A stretch of DNA of 64,000 nt from Arthrobacter frigidicola (lineage in GTDB: Bacteria; Actinomycetota; Actinomycetes; Actinomycetales; Micrococcaceae), in assembly GCA_003602285.1 (NCBI GenBank), contig QZVU01000001.1, forward strand, positions 186,001 through 250,000. Direction: 5' to 3'. Positions 34,332 to 44,374 of the stretch are shown here, in pieces (positions within the stretch are counted from its first letter, which is position 1; the number at the start of each line of letters is the position of its first letter). The notes under the pieces are model-generated. The model was not told the origin of the DNA, did not search any database, and saw only the letters and a list, made by a program, of their open reading frames with translations. Position numbers and translations under genes: made by a program.

Positions 34332-34814
34332 ATGGGAATCCAGGAGCTATCAGCCCAGCTCTGGCATGAGCGTGAACTGCTTGAACTTCTGATGTTCAAG
34401 CTTGAGGAGGAGCAGCTCCTGCTCACGGCCGGGAAGACGCGCTGGCTGCAGCATGCCACCCGCGAGGTCGAGGGCGCCGTCGCCCTGCTGCGGGCCAGCG
34501 GCCTGGCCCGCGACATCGAGGTGCTCAATGTCGCCGCCGAGTGGGGTGCCGGGGAGAACGCAACACTGCGCGAACTGGTGCAGCACGCACCCGTTGGCCC
34601 CTGGGCGGACATCCTCTCGCGGCACCTTCAGGTGATGACCGAGCAGACCGAGCGCATTAAGGAGCTCCGGGACGCCAACGCCCAGTTCCTCCGCGCCGCG
34701 GCCCGGTCCACCCAGGAGGCCCTTGCCGGACACCGTGCGGAGGCCGGCACCTACGATGCCCGCGGCATGACCGCCGGCGTCGAAACGTCACGGCTGATCG
34801 ACACGAGGGTATGA
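34332..34814 (+). CDS. flgN: Flagellar export chaperone FlgN
   Basis: 160 residues, all-helical (LWHERELLELLMFKLEEEQL; then a long middle helix; then RIKELRDANAQFLRAAARST), the FlgN pattern. It delivers FlgK and FlgL to the export gate. Weakly conserved, but the place directly before flgK is decisive. ATG at 34332; AGGAGAG lies about 12 bases upstream. Confidence 0.88.
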   Translation: MGIQELSAQLWHERELLELLMFKLEEEQLLLTAGKTRWLQHATREVEGAVALLRASGLARDIEVLNVAAEWGAGENATLRELVQHAPVGPWADILSRHLQVMTEQTERIKELRDANAQFLRAAARSTQEALAGHRAEAGTYDARGMTAGVETSRLIDTRV

Positions 34815-34824
34815 GGGAGGCGTC

Positions 34825-36252
34825 ATGGGCAGCACATTCGGAGCGCTGAACACCGCGCTGAGCGGACTGAACGCCGCGCGCCAGGGCTCGGCCGTCACCG
34901 GCCAGAACATCGCCAACGCCGCCACCGAGGGGTACACCCGCCAGCGGGTCACCACCTCGCCGATGGGCCCGCCCGCTCGGGTCGGGCTCTTCTCCCCGGG
35001 CGTGATGCCGGGCCAGGGCGTGCAGGTCGACGGCATCCGGCGCCTGGGGGACATCTTCCTCGACGCCAGGGTCCGGGCGACCTCCGCCGACGCCGGGTTC
35101 GCCGGGGCGCGGGTCAAGGCCCTCGACGGACTCGAGGGGATCCTGCAGGAACCCGGCAAGAACGGCACCTCCGCGGCACTGCAGAAGTTCTGGACCTCGT
35201 GGCAGGACGTAGCCAATAACGCCGGGGCGCCGGCGCCCTCCGGGGTCCTGCTCGAGGAGGCCGGCGCCCTGGCCGCCAAGCTCGCCCACGGGTACACCCA
35301 GATCGAGGCGCAGTTCTCGACGGACCGGCGCCAGCTGGACCTGCTCACCTCCGAGGTCAACGCCGCCGCCGTCCAGGTGGCCGAACTCAACGCCGGCATC
35401 CGCTCCGCCCTGAACGCCGGCGCCTCCGCGAACGAGCTGATCGACAAGCGCAACCTGCTTACCGCGGACATCGCCTCCCTCGTGGGCGGCACCGTCCGCC
35501 CCCTGGGCGACGGCACGGTCGAGGTGCTCGTCGGCGGGAACGTGCTCGTCTCGGGCGACTCCGTCAACGCCCTGCAGGTCAGCGGAGGCTACCGGCTCGA
35601 GGACGCCACAGCCTCCCCGGTCCGCCTCGAGTGGGCCCACCGGCCCGGCAGCGCGGTTCCGCTCGACGGCGGCAGGATCGGCGGGTTGGTCTCGACGCTC
35701 GCCGCGGCCAACGGCAAGGCGGCCGGCGGCGACCTCGCCGAAGCCGCCGCCGCGTACGACGCCTTCGCGGTGCGCCTCGCCGAATCGGTCAACGCCGTGC
35801 ACCGCGGGGGGGAGACGGCCGACGGGCGCACCGGCCTGGACTTCTTCCGGTTCGATCCGGCGCTGCCGGCGGCCAAGGGCCTGCGGGTCGCGGCGGCCTC
35901 GGCTGCTGACCTCGCCACGGGCCGGCCCGGCGCCGGCGGAAAGGACGGCTCCAACGCGGACGCCATCTCCCAGATCCGCCATGCCGCTGACTCCCCGGAC
36001 CGGCTGTGGAGCGGCTTCGTCACGGCGCTGGCCGTCACGGCGCGGGCCGACAACCAGCGCGAGGACCTCGCCGGGGTGGCCGCCGCGTCGGCGCTCGGCC
36101 AACAGCAGTCCCAGTCCTCGGTCGACATCGATGAGGAGAGCGTCAGCCTGCTCACCTACCAGCACGCCTACCAGGCGTCCTCCCGGGTGATGACGGCCAT
36201 CGACGAGATGCTCGACGTCCTCATCAACCGCACCGGATTAGTAGGAAGGTAA
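34825..36252 (+). CDS. flgK: Flagellar hook-associated protein 1, FlgK
   Basis: 475 residues. N-terminal rod/hook motif FGALNTALSGLNAARQGSAV and GQNIANAATEGYTRQR; C-terminal SVDIDEESVSLLTYQHAYQA and closing AIDEMLDVLINRTGLVGR. First junction protein between hook and filament. GGGAGG six bases before the ATG. Confidence 0.96.
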   Translation: MGSTFGALNTALSGLNAARQGSAVTGQNIANAATEGYTRQRVTTSPMGPPARVGLFSPGVMPGQGVQVDGIRRLGDIFLDARVRATSADAGFAGARVKALDGLEGILQEPGKNGTSAALQKFWTSWQDVANNAGAPAPSGVLLEEAGALAAKLAHGYTQIEAQFSTDRRQLDLLTSEVNAAAVQVAELNAGIRSALNAGASANELIDKRNLLTADIASLVGGTVRPLGDGTVEVLVGGNVLVSGDSVNALQVSGGYRLEDATASPVRLEWAHRPGSAVPLDGGRIGGLVSTLAAANGKAAGGDLAEAAAAYDAFAVRLAESVNAVHRGGETADGRTGLDFFRFDPALPAAKGLRVAAASAADLATGRPGAGGKDGSNADAISQIRHAADSPDRLWSGFVTALAVTARADNQREDLAGVAAASALGQQQSQSSVDIDEESVSLLTYQHAYQASSRVMTAIDEMLDVLINRTGLVGR

Positions 36253-36255
36253 CCA

Positions 36256-37140
36256 ATGCTCAGCCGCGTCACCAACACCACCATGACGAACACAGCCCAG
36301 CGCAACCTGCAGACCAGCATGCTGCGCCGGGCCGAGGCCCAGGAACACGCAATGACCCTGAAGCGGATCAGCAGGCCCTCCCAGGACCCCATGGCCGCGG
36401 CGGATTCGCTCCGGGTCAAGGCGGACCAGCAGTCGGCCGCTCAGTACACCCGGAACATCGACAACGGCAAGGGCTGGCTGACGGCGCTTGACTCCGCCCT
36501 GTCCAACACCAGCAAGCTGATGACGCGGGTGCGCGAGCTGACCATCCAGGGCGGCAACGAGACCCTGTCCTCGGCCGCGCGCAATGCGATCGCCGTCGAG
36601 ATCGAGGGGCTGAAGCGGGATCTGCTTGGGCAGGCCAACACCCGGTTCCTTGGGCGCAGCGTCTTCGCGGGCAACTCCGATGCGGAGGCCGCGTTCACCG
36701 GAACCCCGCCGGTGTTCACCGGAGCCCCCGGCAGCACCGTCGAACGCCGGGTGGGCGAGGGGCAGACCATCCGGGTCGACGCCGACGGCGCCGCCGTGTT
36801 CGGCAACGGACCCGGCTCGGTCTTTGACCTGCTCGACGGGATCGCCGCGGACCTCCGCGCCGGCATCAGCACCTCGGCCCGCCTGGGCGCCGTCGACGCC
36901 CAGTTCAACCGGGTGTCGGCCGGCCATGCCGAGATCGGGGCGCGGCATTCGCGCCTGCTGAACGCCGAAGACACCAACAAGATGCAGGTGGCGGCGCTCG
37001 AGGAGCAGCGTGCGGGCATCGAGGACCTCGACCTGGCGGAGATGCTCACCAACCTCAAGATCCAGGATCTGAGCTACCAGGGCGCCCTGAGCGTCACCTC
37101 GAAGGTGCTCTCGCCGACCCTCCTGGACTTCCTCCGATGA
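36256..37140 (+). CDS. flgL: Flagellar hook-associated protein 3, FlgL
   Basis: 294 residues, flagellin-like ends (SRVTNTTMTNTAQRNLQTSM; KRISRPSQDPMAAADSLRVK; C-terminal EEQRAGIEDLDLAEMLTNLK). Second hook-filament junction protein. It starts three bases after flgK with AGGAAGG upstream, and its stop overlaps the fliW start by four bases. Confidence 0.95.
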   Translation: MLSRVTNTTMTNTAQRNLQTSMLRRAEAQEHAMTLKRISRPSQDPMAAADSLRVKADQQSAAQYTRNIDNGKGWLTALDSALSNTSKLMTRVRELTIQGGNETLSSAARNAIAVEIEGLKRDLLGQANTRFLGRSVFAGNSDAEAAFTGTPPVFTGAPGSTVERRVGEGQTIRVDADGAAVFGNGPGSVFDLLDGIAADLRAGISTSARLGAVDAQFNRVSAGHAEIGARHSRLLNAEDTNKMQVAALEEQRAGIEDLDLAEMLTNLKIQDLSYQGALSVTSKVLSPTLLDFLR

Positions 37141-37511
37141 GCGCTGCCGTGAGCTTCACCGCTCCTCCGCCGGGCTTCGAACCCCACGTCGAGTTCACCC
37201 TCGCCGCCATCGACGGCGCCGACGGGCTGTATTCGCTGACCGCGGCCGAGGACCGCGGGCTGCGGGTCTTCGTCGTGGATCCGGCGATCTACCTGCCGGA
37301 GTACCTTCCCCGGTTCTCGGCAGAACTCCTCGAGGCGATCGGCCTCGGGTCCGCGCAGGACCCGCAGGTGCTCGTGGTGGCCCGGCCCGGCGGGGAGGCC
37401 ACGACCGTCAACCTCCTGGCACCGGTGCTGCTCAACCCCGAAACGGGACAGGGCTCCCAGGTGATCCTCAGCGACCAGCACTGGCCGGTCCAGGCCGAAC
37501 TGCGCGCCTGA
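37137..37511 (+). CDS. fliW: Flagellar assembly factor FliW
   Basis: 124 residues, small beta-barrel antagonist of CsrA and partner of flagellin. Recognisable segments: FTLAAIDGADGLYSLTAAED and NLLAPVLLNPETGQGSQVIL with LSDQHWPV. In B. subtilis FliW is released when flagellin is exported, then binds CsrA and relieves repression. Here it sits last in the flgN-flgK-flgL unit, as in Firmicutes. The inferred target CsrA is encoded 28 kb away in the same locus. Confidence 0.92.
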   Translation: MSAAVSFTAPPPGFEPHVEFTLAAIDGADGLYSLTAAEDRGLRVFVVDPAIYLPEYLPRFSAELLEAIGLGSAQDPQVLVVARPGGEATTVNLLAPVLLNPETGQGSQVILSDQHWPVQAELRA

Positions 37512-37514
37512 CGT

Positions 37515-37557
37515 CCCGGGGCGGGGGAGGACCTCCGCCGGGGCCCTCCGCCCCGGG
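37515..37557. terminator. Bidirectional terminator fliW / 37563 gene
   Basis: Perfect ten-base arms CCCGGGGCGG (37515-37524) and CCGCCCCGGG (37548-37557) in a 51-base convergent gap. No U tract on either side. Confidence 0.6.
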
Positions 37558-37562
37558 CGCAC

Positions 37563-38063
37563 TCAGGGGCGGAACACGATCCGCACCCGCGGCTCGGCGG
37601 CCGGGCCGCTGATGAAGGCGTCGACGGGAACCGGATCGAGGATCTCGCGGAAGCCCTCGGCATCGGCCTCGGGGGCGAGCGCGCCCGCTGCGGGCTCCGG
37701 GCGGCGGACCGCGCCGGAGCGCGCCGTACCGGAGCGGGCCGTGCCGCCGAAGGTGGCGACACCCACCGGCTGGGAGATCAGCGCCGGGATGTTGGCGGTG
37801 AAACGGTCAAGGACATAGGTTCCGGTCCGGTTCTCGCCGGTCCGCGGGTCGGTGTATTCGACCCGCACCGGAACGCGGATGTTATTCCGGTCGCGGTCGA
37901 AGTGGGTCTGCGGGCGCACCGCGACCACCCGGCCCGACGCGCGGGTCCCCTTCCGTCGCGGAGCCGCCTCCTGCTGCGGGCGGGGCCGGCGCAGCAGCAG
38001 GGCCGTCCCTCCGGTGAGCAGGGCGAGGCCGGCGGCGGCGGTGAGGGGAATCCAGATTTCCAC
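37563..38063 (-). CDS. Single-pass membrane protein of unknown function
   Basis: 166 residues from a GTG at 38063 with AGGA upstream. One N-terminal membrane helix (about 5-24), a basic stretch (RRPRPQQEAAPRRKGTRASG) and then a soluble part with a beta-rich core (VRVEYTDPRTGENRTGTYVL), reminiscent of DUF3592-type proteins but too short to assign. A Pro/Ala-rich linker precedes the last strand. Not recognised as flagellar. Confidence 0.75.
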   Translation of the reverse strand: MEIWIPLTAAAGLALLTGGTALLLRRPRPQQEAAPRRKGTRASGRVVAVRPQTHFDRDRNNIRVPVRVEYTDPRTGENRTGTYVLDRFTANIPALISQPVGVATFGGTARSGTARSGAVRRPEPAAGALAPEADAEGFREILDPVPVDAFISGPAAEPRVRIVFRP

Positions 38064-38176
38064 CCGGCCATCCTAAACCGGCGCTGCGGTGGCTTTGCCC
38101 ATTCCGCATTGCGGGGCGGCGCCCCCGGCTGCACACTGTAAGGGTCCTGAAGCACACTCGAGATGGGGAGCACGAC

Positions 38177-38629
38177 ATGGCCAGCAAAGTCTTCATCAAT
38201 CTTCCGGTCACCGACGTGGAGAGGTCGAAGGCCTTCTACACCTCCCTGGGCTGGACCCTGAACCCGGCCTTCAGCGACGAGAAGGCCGGATCGCTCGAGG
38301 TCAGCGACAGCATCTACCTGATGATCCTCAGCCACGAGCACTACCGGCAGTTCACCGACAAGCAGATCGCCGACACCTCGGCGACATCGGCGGTCATCAA
38401 CGCCCTGAGCGTCGATGACCCCGAAGAGGTCGACGCCTTCCTCGACCGGGCCCTGGCCGCCGGCGCCGTCGAGGGCAAACCGCAGGACTACGGCTTCATG
38501 CGCACGCGGACCTTCAGCGACCCGGACGGTCATGCCTGGGAGGTTTTCTGGATGGACCCGATCGCCTCGTCGGGTGACTGGGAGGCCGTGCAGGAGAAGT
38601 ACCCGCAGGCCCCTCCGGTCCCGTCCTGA
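38177..38629 (+). CDS. VOC family (glyoxalase/bleomycin resistance-type) protein
   Basis: 150 residues with two beta-alpha-beta-beta-beta modules (KVFINLPVTDVERSKAFYTS; RTFSDPDGHAWEVFWMDP). The second module holds the usual DPDGHxWE metal-site region. Substrate unknown; homologues are annotated as extradiol-dioxygenase-like or glyoxalase-like. GGGGAG before the ATG. Probably monocistronic, with the fluoride channel genes just downstream. Confidence 0.9.
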   Translation: MASKVFINLPVTDVERSKAFYTSLGWTLNPAFSDEKAGSLEVSDSIYLMILSHEHYRQFTDKQIADTSATSAVINALSVDDPEEVDAFLDRALAAGAVEGKPQDYGFMRTRTFSDPDGHAWEVFWMDPIASSGDWEAVQEKYPQAPPVPS

Positions 38630-38700
38630 GACCCGCCAGCCAGGCCGGTCGCGCGAACACCGGTCGCCCGGCCCACCGCCGGCCGGACCTGCTGCTGCTG

Positions 38701-39117
38701 GTGGTGCTTGGAGGTTCGCTGGGCACCCTCGCGCGCTACGGCCTCGACCTGCTCCTTCCCGCGCCCGGCGGGCTTCCCCTTGCCACCTTCCTCATCAACG
38801 TCTCGGGGGCATTCCTGCTCGGCTGGCTGCTTGAGCGCCTCGCCGCGGCCGGCCCGGACACCGGCCGGCTCCGGGCGGTACGGCTGACCGCCGGCACCGG
38901 GTTCCTCGGCGGCTTCACCACCTACAGCGCACTCACCGTCGAGGCTGTGCTCCTGCTCGACGCCGGGCGCATGGCGCCGGCCCTGCTCTACCTCGCCGCG
39001 ACGCTCCTGCTCGGCGCCGGGGCGGCCGCCTGCGGTGCCGCAGCGGGCGCGTCGGCCCGACGGCGCCCGGCCGCGGAGCGGATTCCGGCCGACCCGCGGG
39101 CGGGGGGTGCTCAGTGA
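38701..39117 (+). CDS. crcB: Fluoride channel subunit FluC/CrcB (1)
   Basis: 138 residues, four membrane helices. Family motifs: GGSLGTLARY, INVSGAFLLGWLLE, GTGFLGGFTTYSALTVE. The start is uncertain: GTG at 38701 or 38704 leaves a short first helix, and the open frame extends upstream only through CTG codons. Overlaps the second subunit by four bases, which implies a heterodimeric channel as in other Gram-positive bacteria with paired genes. Confidence 0.9.
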   Translation: MVLGGSLGTLARYGLDLLLPAPGGLPLATFLINVSGAFLLGWLLERLAAAGPDTGRLRAVRLTAGTGFLGGFTTYSALTVEAVLLLDAGRMAPALLYLAATLLLGAGAAACGAAAGASARRRPAAERIPADPRAGGAQ

Positions 39118-39485
39118 CCGGTACAGTGGTCGCGCTCGCCGCCGCCGGAGGCCTCGGCGCCGGCGCCCGCTTCCTCCTCGACGGGATGATCTCCTCCCGG
39201 ATGCGCTCCGGGTTTCCCCTCGGCACCGTGCTGATCAACATCTCCGGCTCGTTCCTGCTGGGACTGCTCGCCGGGTTCGCCGCGTCCGCCGCCCTCGAAC
39301 GGTCCGTCGTCCTCGTCGTCGGCACGGGGTTCCTCGGGGGCTACACGACCTTCAGCACCGCGAGCGTCGACACCGTCCGTCTCCTGAAGGCCGGCCGGCG
39401 GGGGCTGGCCCTGCTCTCGGGCCTCGGGACCCTGGCCGGCGCCCTGGGCGCGGCCGCCGCCGGCTTCGCCCTGGCCGGCGGCTGA
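39114..39485 (+). CDS. crcB: Fluoride channel subunit FluC/CrcB (2)
   Basis: 123 residues, four membrane helices. Motifs AGGLGAGARFLLD, INISGSFLLGLL and GFLGGYTTFSTASVDT. With the preceding gene it should form the dual-topology-derived heterodimer that exports fluoride. No fluoride riboswitch was recognised upstream of the pair. Confidence 0.92.
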   Translation: MTGTVVALAAAGGLGAGARFLLDGMISSRMRSGFPLGTVLINISGSFLLGLLAGFAASAALERSVVLVVGTGFLGGYTTFSTASVDTVRLLKAGRRGLALLSGLGTLAGALGAAAAGFALAGG

Positions 39486-39533
39486 CCCGCCGGGCAGCCG
39501 CCGGCGCAGGTACGTCCTCCTTGCCTACAAAAG

Positions 39534-39549
39534 GTGAAGTGTGCTTCAC
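39534..39549. promoter_or_regulatory. Palindromic site upstream of the terC leader
   Basis: GTGAAG-TGTG-CTTCAC, perfect six-base arms, next to an AT-rich TAATTAGA stretch that may be the -10 region of the terC transcript. A plausible operator for a metal-responsive repressor, but no family consensus was recognised. Confidence 0.4.
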
Positions 39550-39560
39550 TAATTAGACGC

Positions 39561-39653
39561 GGAGGGGAGTATCCCCGAATGTCCCGTCGTCAGTCCGGCC
39601 GCCCCTGAGCGGCTCGGCGGGACAGGCTCGATTCGGAGCCGGGAAAGACCTCC
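39561..39653 (+). ncRNA. yybP-ykoY type (manganese) riboswitch before terC
   Basis: The 5' conserved segment GGAGGGGAGTA (39561-39571) and the 3' segment GAAAGACCTCC (39643-39653) are the two signature strands of the yybP-ykoY aptamer; GGAGG and CCTCC form the closing helix P1. The middle folds into GC-rich arms (for example around 39596-39620). Directly after P1, TCCAGT (39651-39656) can instead pair with ACTGGA (39671-39676) near the ribosome site GGAAAGG, a plausible translational switch. The family binds Mn2+ and commonly controls TerC/Alx-type exporters. Confidence 0.75.
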
Positions 39654-39687
39654 AGTTGGATGAACCTGACTGGAAAGGTAAGACCCC

Positions 39688-40740
39688 ATGACTGTTCCCC
39701 TTTGGGCCTGGCTGGCGGTGATCGGCGTGATTCTCGCCATGCTTGCCATCGACCTGTTCGCCCACCGCCGCGCCCACGTGATCGGCGTCCGCGAGGCCGC
39801 CCTCTGGTCCGCCGTCTGGGTTGCCTTCGGTGTCGCCTTCGGAGCGCTCATCTGGCAGGTGTACGGCGCCGAGTTCGGGCAGCAGTACTTCGCCGGATAC
39901 CTCATCGAGAAATCCCTGGCCGTCGACAACGTCTTCGTCTGGGCCATCATCTTCAGCTACTTCGCCGTCCCCCGCGAATACCAGCATCGGGTCCTGTTCC
40001 TCGGGGTGCTGGGGGCGCTCGTCTTCCGCGGCGTCTTCATCGCCGCCGGCTCCGCCATCATCGCGTCCGCCGGCTGGGTGCTCTACCTGTTCGCGGCGTT
40101 CCTGCTCTACACGGGCTACCGGATGATCCGCCAGCGCAACGAGCACATGGAGCCGGAGAAGTCACGCGCCCTCAAGCTGTTCCGCCGCCTTGTCCCGATG
40201 ACCGATGCCTTCCACGGCCAGCGCCTGCTCGTCCGGAAGAACGGCGTCCTCCTTGCCACCCCGCTGCTGGCGGTGCTCGTCCTCGTCGAGGTCACGGACA
40301 TCATCTTCGCGGTCGACTCCATCCCGGCGATCTTCGCCGTCACCGACGAGGTGTTCCTTGTCTTCACCGCCAACGCGTTCGCCATCCTCGGCCTGCGGGC
40401 CATGTACTTCCTGCTCGCCGACCTGATGCACCGCTTCATCTACCTCAAGGCGGGCCTCGCGCTGGTGCTGATCTGGGTGGGTATCAAGATGCTCCTGAAG
40501 ATCGACATCTTCTACATCCCCACCCCGATCTCGCTGACCGTGGTCGTGGCCATCCTGGCGGTGTCCATCGGTGCCAGCCTGCTCGCCACCCGCGGGCAGG
40601 CCCGGCAGCCGCTGCCTGCCCCGGTGAACCCTCCCTTCCGGGTCGCCGATCCGGCCGAGACGGCCGAACTGGACCCGCTGTGGCGCCGTCCGGTACCCGC
40701 CGGAAAGGGATCAGGGCCTGACGGTGGTTCAACCCTCTAA
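39688..40740 (+). CDS. TerC/Alx family membrane protein, probable manganese exporter
   Basis: 350 residues, about nine membrane helices. Family signatures: EKSLAVDNVFVWAIIFSYF (near residue 75) and EVTDIIFAVDSIPAIFAVT (near 205), with the paired acidic residues thought to bind metal. Several Actinobacteria and E. coli (Alx) control this gene by a Mn riboswitch, as here. The C-terminal 50 residues are disordered. ATG with GGAAAGG upstream. The older tellurite-resistance name is not supported as a function. Confidence 0.93.
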   Translation: MTVPLWAWLAVIGVILAMLAIDLFAHRRAHVIGVREAALWSAVWVAFGVAFGALIWQVYGAEFGQQYFAGYLIEKSLAVDNVFVWAIIFSYFAVPREYQHRVLFLGVLGALVFRGVFIAAGSAIIASAGWVLYLFAAFLLYTGYRMIRQRNEHMEPEKSRALKLFRRLVPMTDAFHGQRLLVRKNGVLLATPLLAVLVLVEVTDIIFAVDSIPAIFAVTDEVFLVFTANAFAILGLRAMYFLLADLMHRFIYLKAGLALVLIWVGIKMLLKIDIFYIPTPISLTVVVAILAVSIGASLLATRGQARQPLPAPVNPPFRVADPAETAELDPLWRRPVPAGKGSGPDGGSTL

Positions 40741-41146
40741 CGGGCCGGTCGCCGATCCGGCCGCAGGACAGGGAACCCCGCCGGTGCGCTCCGCCCGGCG
40801 GGGTTCCTCCGCGTCCCACCCCTGGACCTTCCTGACCCACCACGGCCACGTGCTGCTGGCCGTGGCCGGCGATCCGGACATGCGGGTCGCCGACCTGGCG
40901 GACCTGGTCGGAATCAGCCCCCGCGCCGCCCTGTCGATCCTCAAGGACCTCGAGACCGCCGGATACCTGCGCCGGATCCGGGTGGGGCGGCGCACCCACT
41001 ACGTCATCGAGCCGCACCGGCACTTCCGGCACCCCGCTGCGGCCGGCCACGAGGTTGACGAACTCATTCATCTGTTCACCGGGCGCACACCGGCCCCCGG
41101 CGCCCCCGCCGGGCCGTCCGGCCCGCGCGCCGTCCGTCCCCATTAG
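40724..41146 (+). CDS. Winged-helix (MarR/ArsR-like) transcriptional regulator
   Basis: 140 residues from a GTG at 40724 that overlaps the terC end by 17 bases. The winged helix-turn-helix spans about residues 30-100: HHGHVLLAVAGDPDMRVADL, ISPRAALSILKDLETAGYL, RRIRVGRRTHYVI. Both tails are Pro/Ala-rich. No ligand domain is seen. Co-transcription with terC suggests a link to metal or stress response, but this is only inferred. Confidence 0.85.
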   Translation: MVQPSNGPVADPAAGQGTPPVRSARRGSSASHPWTFLTHHGHVLLAVAGDPDMRVADLADLVGISPRAALSILKDLETAGYLRRIRVGRRTHYVIEPHRHFRHPAAAGHEVDELIHLFTGRTPAPGAPAGPSGPRAVRPH

Positions 41147-41179
41147 TTTTTCTACACGGGTGCGAAGTACCTTTAATGG

Positions 41180-42169
41180 GTGCTGAAGACCGCGCTCAAG
41201 CCCCGCTGGATCCTGACGCTGATCCTGGTGATGGCCCTTGCCGCGGTCTTTGTCCTGCTCAGCCAGTGGCAGTTCTCCAACTCCCGGCAGCAGGGGCCCG
41301 AGGCCCCGGCCGCCACCGAGACCGTCCGCCCGCTGACCGGCGTGATCGACCCCGGGTCGCCCCTGACGGGAACGGCCGCCGACCAGATGATCTCGGCCGA
41401 GGGGCAGTTCCTGCCCGGCACCCGCCTCCTGGTCCGCGAGCGGCTCCAGGACGGACGCGAAGGGCTGTGGCTGATCTCGGCGTTCGCCGTCGACGGCGCC
41501 CCGGCCCCCACCGCGGAGGCCGGCGGCGAGGCGCAGGAACCGGTGGTCATCCCCGTGGTGCACGGGTGGGTGCCCGACGCCGACGCCGCCGCGCGCATGC
41601 CCGAACCCGCCGGCCCGGCCGCCCTCACCGGGCGCCTCCTTCCCGCCGAAGGCCCGGTGGCCGCCGATCCCGTGGAGGGCCAGGTGGCCGCCCTGGCCAC
41701 CGCCGAACTCGTCAATGTGTGGGACCGTCCCTCCTATGCCGCCTTCATCGCGTCCGCCACCATCACCGTTGACGGAGAGGCGGCCCCCGCGCCGGCGCCG
41801 CTGGAGGCCGTGGAGGTGGCACCCCAGCCGCAGGAGCGGCCGGTCAACTGGCTCAACATCTTCTACGCCGTGGAATGGGTCGTCTTCGCCGGCTTCGCCT
41901 TCTTCCTCTGGTGGCGGCTCGTCGCCGACGACTACCGGCGGAGCCTCGAGAACGACGAGGACGACGAGGACGGCGTCGGGGACCAGGACGAAGAGCCTGC
42001 CGCGGCCGGCGCCCCGGCCGGCACACGCGGCACTCGGCATGACATCGACATCGACAACGGCAACGACACGGCGTCGGACGAACCGGCCGCCGCGGTCCGG
42101 GCCAAAGCAGACGACGGCGCCGCCCGCCCCGGCGCCACCCACCCAACGGAAGCAGGAACACGTGAATAA
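41180..42169 (+). CDS. SURF1 family cytochrome oxidase assembly protein
   Basis: 329 residues with two membrane helices (about 8-26 and 230-250) enclosing an extracytoplasmic domain. SURF1 signs: QWQFSNSRQQ near residue 30, then VIPVVHGWVPD. SURF1 helps insert haem a3 into aa3 oxidase. The GTG at 41180 follows TACCTT by six bases and lacks a Shine-Dalgarno, so the mRNA is probably leaderless. The C-terminal 75 residues are acidic and disordered. Confidence 0.9.
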   Translation: MLKTALKPRWILTLILVMALAAVFVLLSQWQFSNSRQQGPEAPAATETVRPLTGVIDPGSPLTGTAADQMISAEGQFLPGTRLLVRERLQDGREGLWLISAFAVDGAPAPTAEAGGEAQEPVVIPVVHGWVPDADAAARMPEPAGPAALTGRLLPAEGPVAADPVEGQVAALATAELVNVWDRPSYAAFIASATITVDGEAAPAPAPLEAVEVAPQPQERPVNWLNIFYAVEWVVFAGFAFFLWWRLVADDYRRSLENDEDDEDGVGDQDEEPAAAGAPAGTRGTRHDIDIDNGNDTASDEPAAAVRAKADDGAARPGATHPTEAGTRE

Positions 42170-42623
42170 GCAAGGCACCTCCCCGAAGCCCGCCGCGAAA
42201 CGGAGGTTCGGGGGAACCCACGCCCAGATCCGCGCGGCCCTCAGCTTCTACAAGCTGCTCGCCTACGCCACCGGCGTCATGCTGCTGCTCGTCGTCGTCG
42301 AAATGGTGGCCAAGTACGGGTTCAATGCCGAGATCGTGGCCGGCGGCGGGGCGGGCATGCAGTTCCTGTCCGAGGCGGAGGCCGACGCCTCGGGCGGCTT
42401 CAACCTCTCGAAGGCAGTGCTTATCGTCCACGGCTGGCTCTACGTCGTGTACCTCATCGCCGACTTCCGGCTGTGGCAGTTCCTCCGCTGGCCGTTCTCG
42501 CGCTTCCTGCTGATCGCGCTCGGCGGCGTGGTGCCGCTGCTGTCCTTCATCGTGGAACGGCGCGTCCACCGGGAGGCCGAGGCGGACCTCGCCGCCCACC
42601 CCGAAGCGGCCCCCCGCTACTGA
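42162..42623 (+). CDS. DUF3817 family membrane protein
   Basis: 153 residues from a GTG at 42162, overlapping the SURF1 gene by eight bases, with AGCAGGA upstream. Three membrane helices (about 30-48, 83-103, 112-132). The pattern KLLAYATGVMLLLVVVEMV, then VHGWLYVVYLIADFRLW, is typical of the DUF3817 family found next to guaA in Actinobacteria. Function unknown. Confidence 0.88.
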   Translation: MNKQGTSPKPAAKRRFGGTHAQIRAALSFYKLLAYATGVMLLLVVVEMVAKYGFNAEIVAGGGAGMQFLSEAEADASGGFNLSKAVLIVHGWLYVVYLIADFRLWQFLRWPFSRFLLIALGGVVPLLSFIVERRVHREAEADLAAHPEAAPRY

Positions 42624-42680
42624 CCGGCCGGGCCTCCGGGTGCCGGGGGTCCCAATGTGCGGGGCGCACCCCGCCGCGAC

Positions 42681-42686
42681 TATTGT
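42681..42686 (+). promoter_or_regulatory. -10 element of a leaderless guaA promoter
   Basis: TATTGT six bases before the GTG start of guaA. The transcript would begin at or next to the start codon. No ribosome-binding site is visible. The same layout occurs before guaB3, SURF1, galU, the 51996 gene and the NUDIX gene. Confidence 0.55.
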
Positions 42687-42692
42687 TAATGC

Positions 42693-44279
<1,587 letters not shown>

Positions 44280-44374
44280 CCCCCGGCCGCTGACGGTTCC
44301 CCGGCCAGCGGATTTCGAAGTGCGCCGCGTTGCTATGCGGCCGCTTCGGATTCATTTCGGATAGCTTGGAAGAT

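Noticed and set aside
39688-40740. terC as a tellurium resistance gene
   Set aside because: No other ter genes are present and the leader is of the manganese riboswitch type, so metal export is the better reading.
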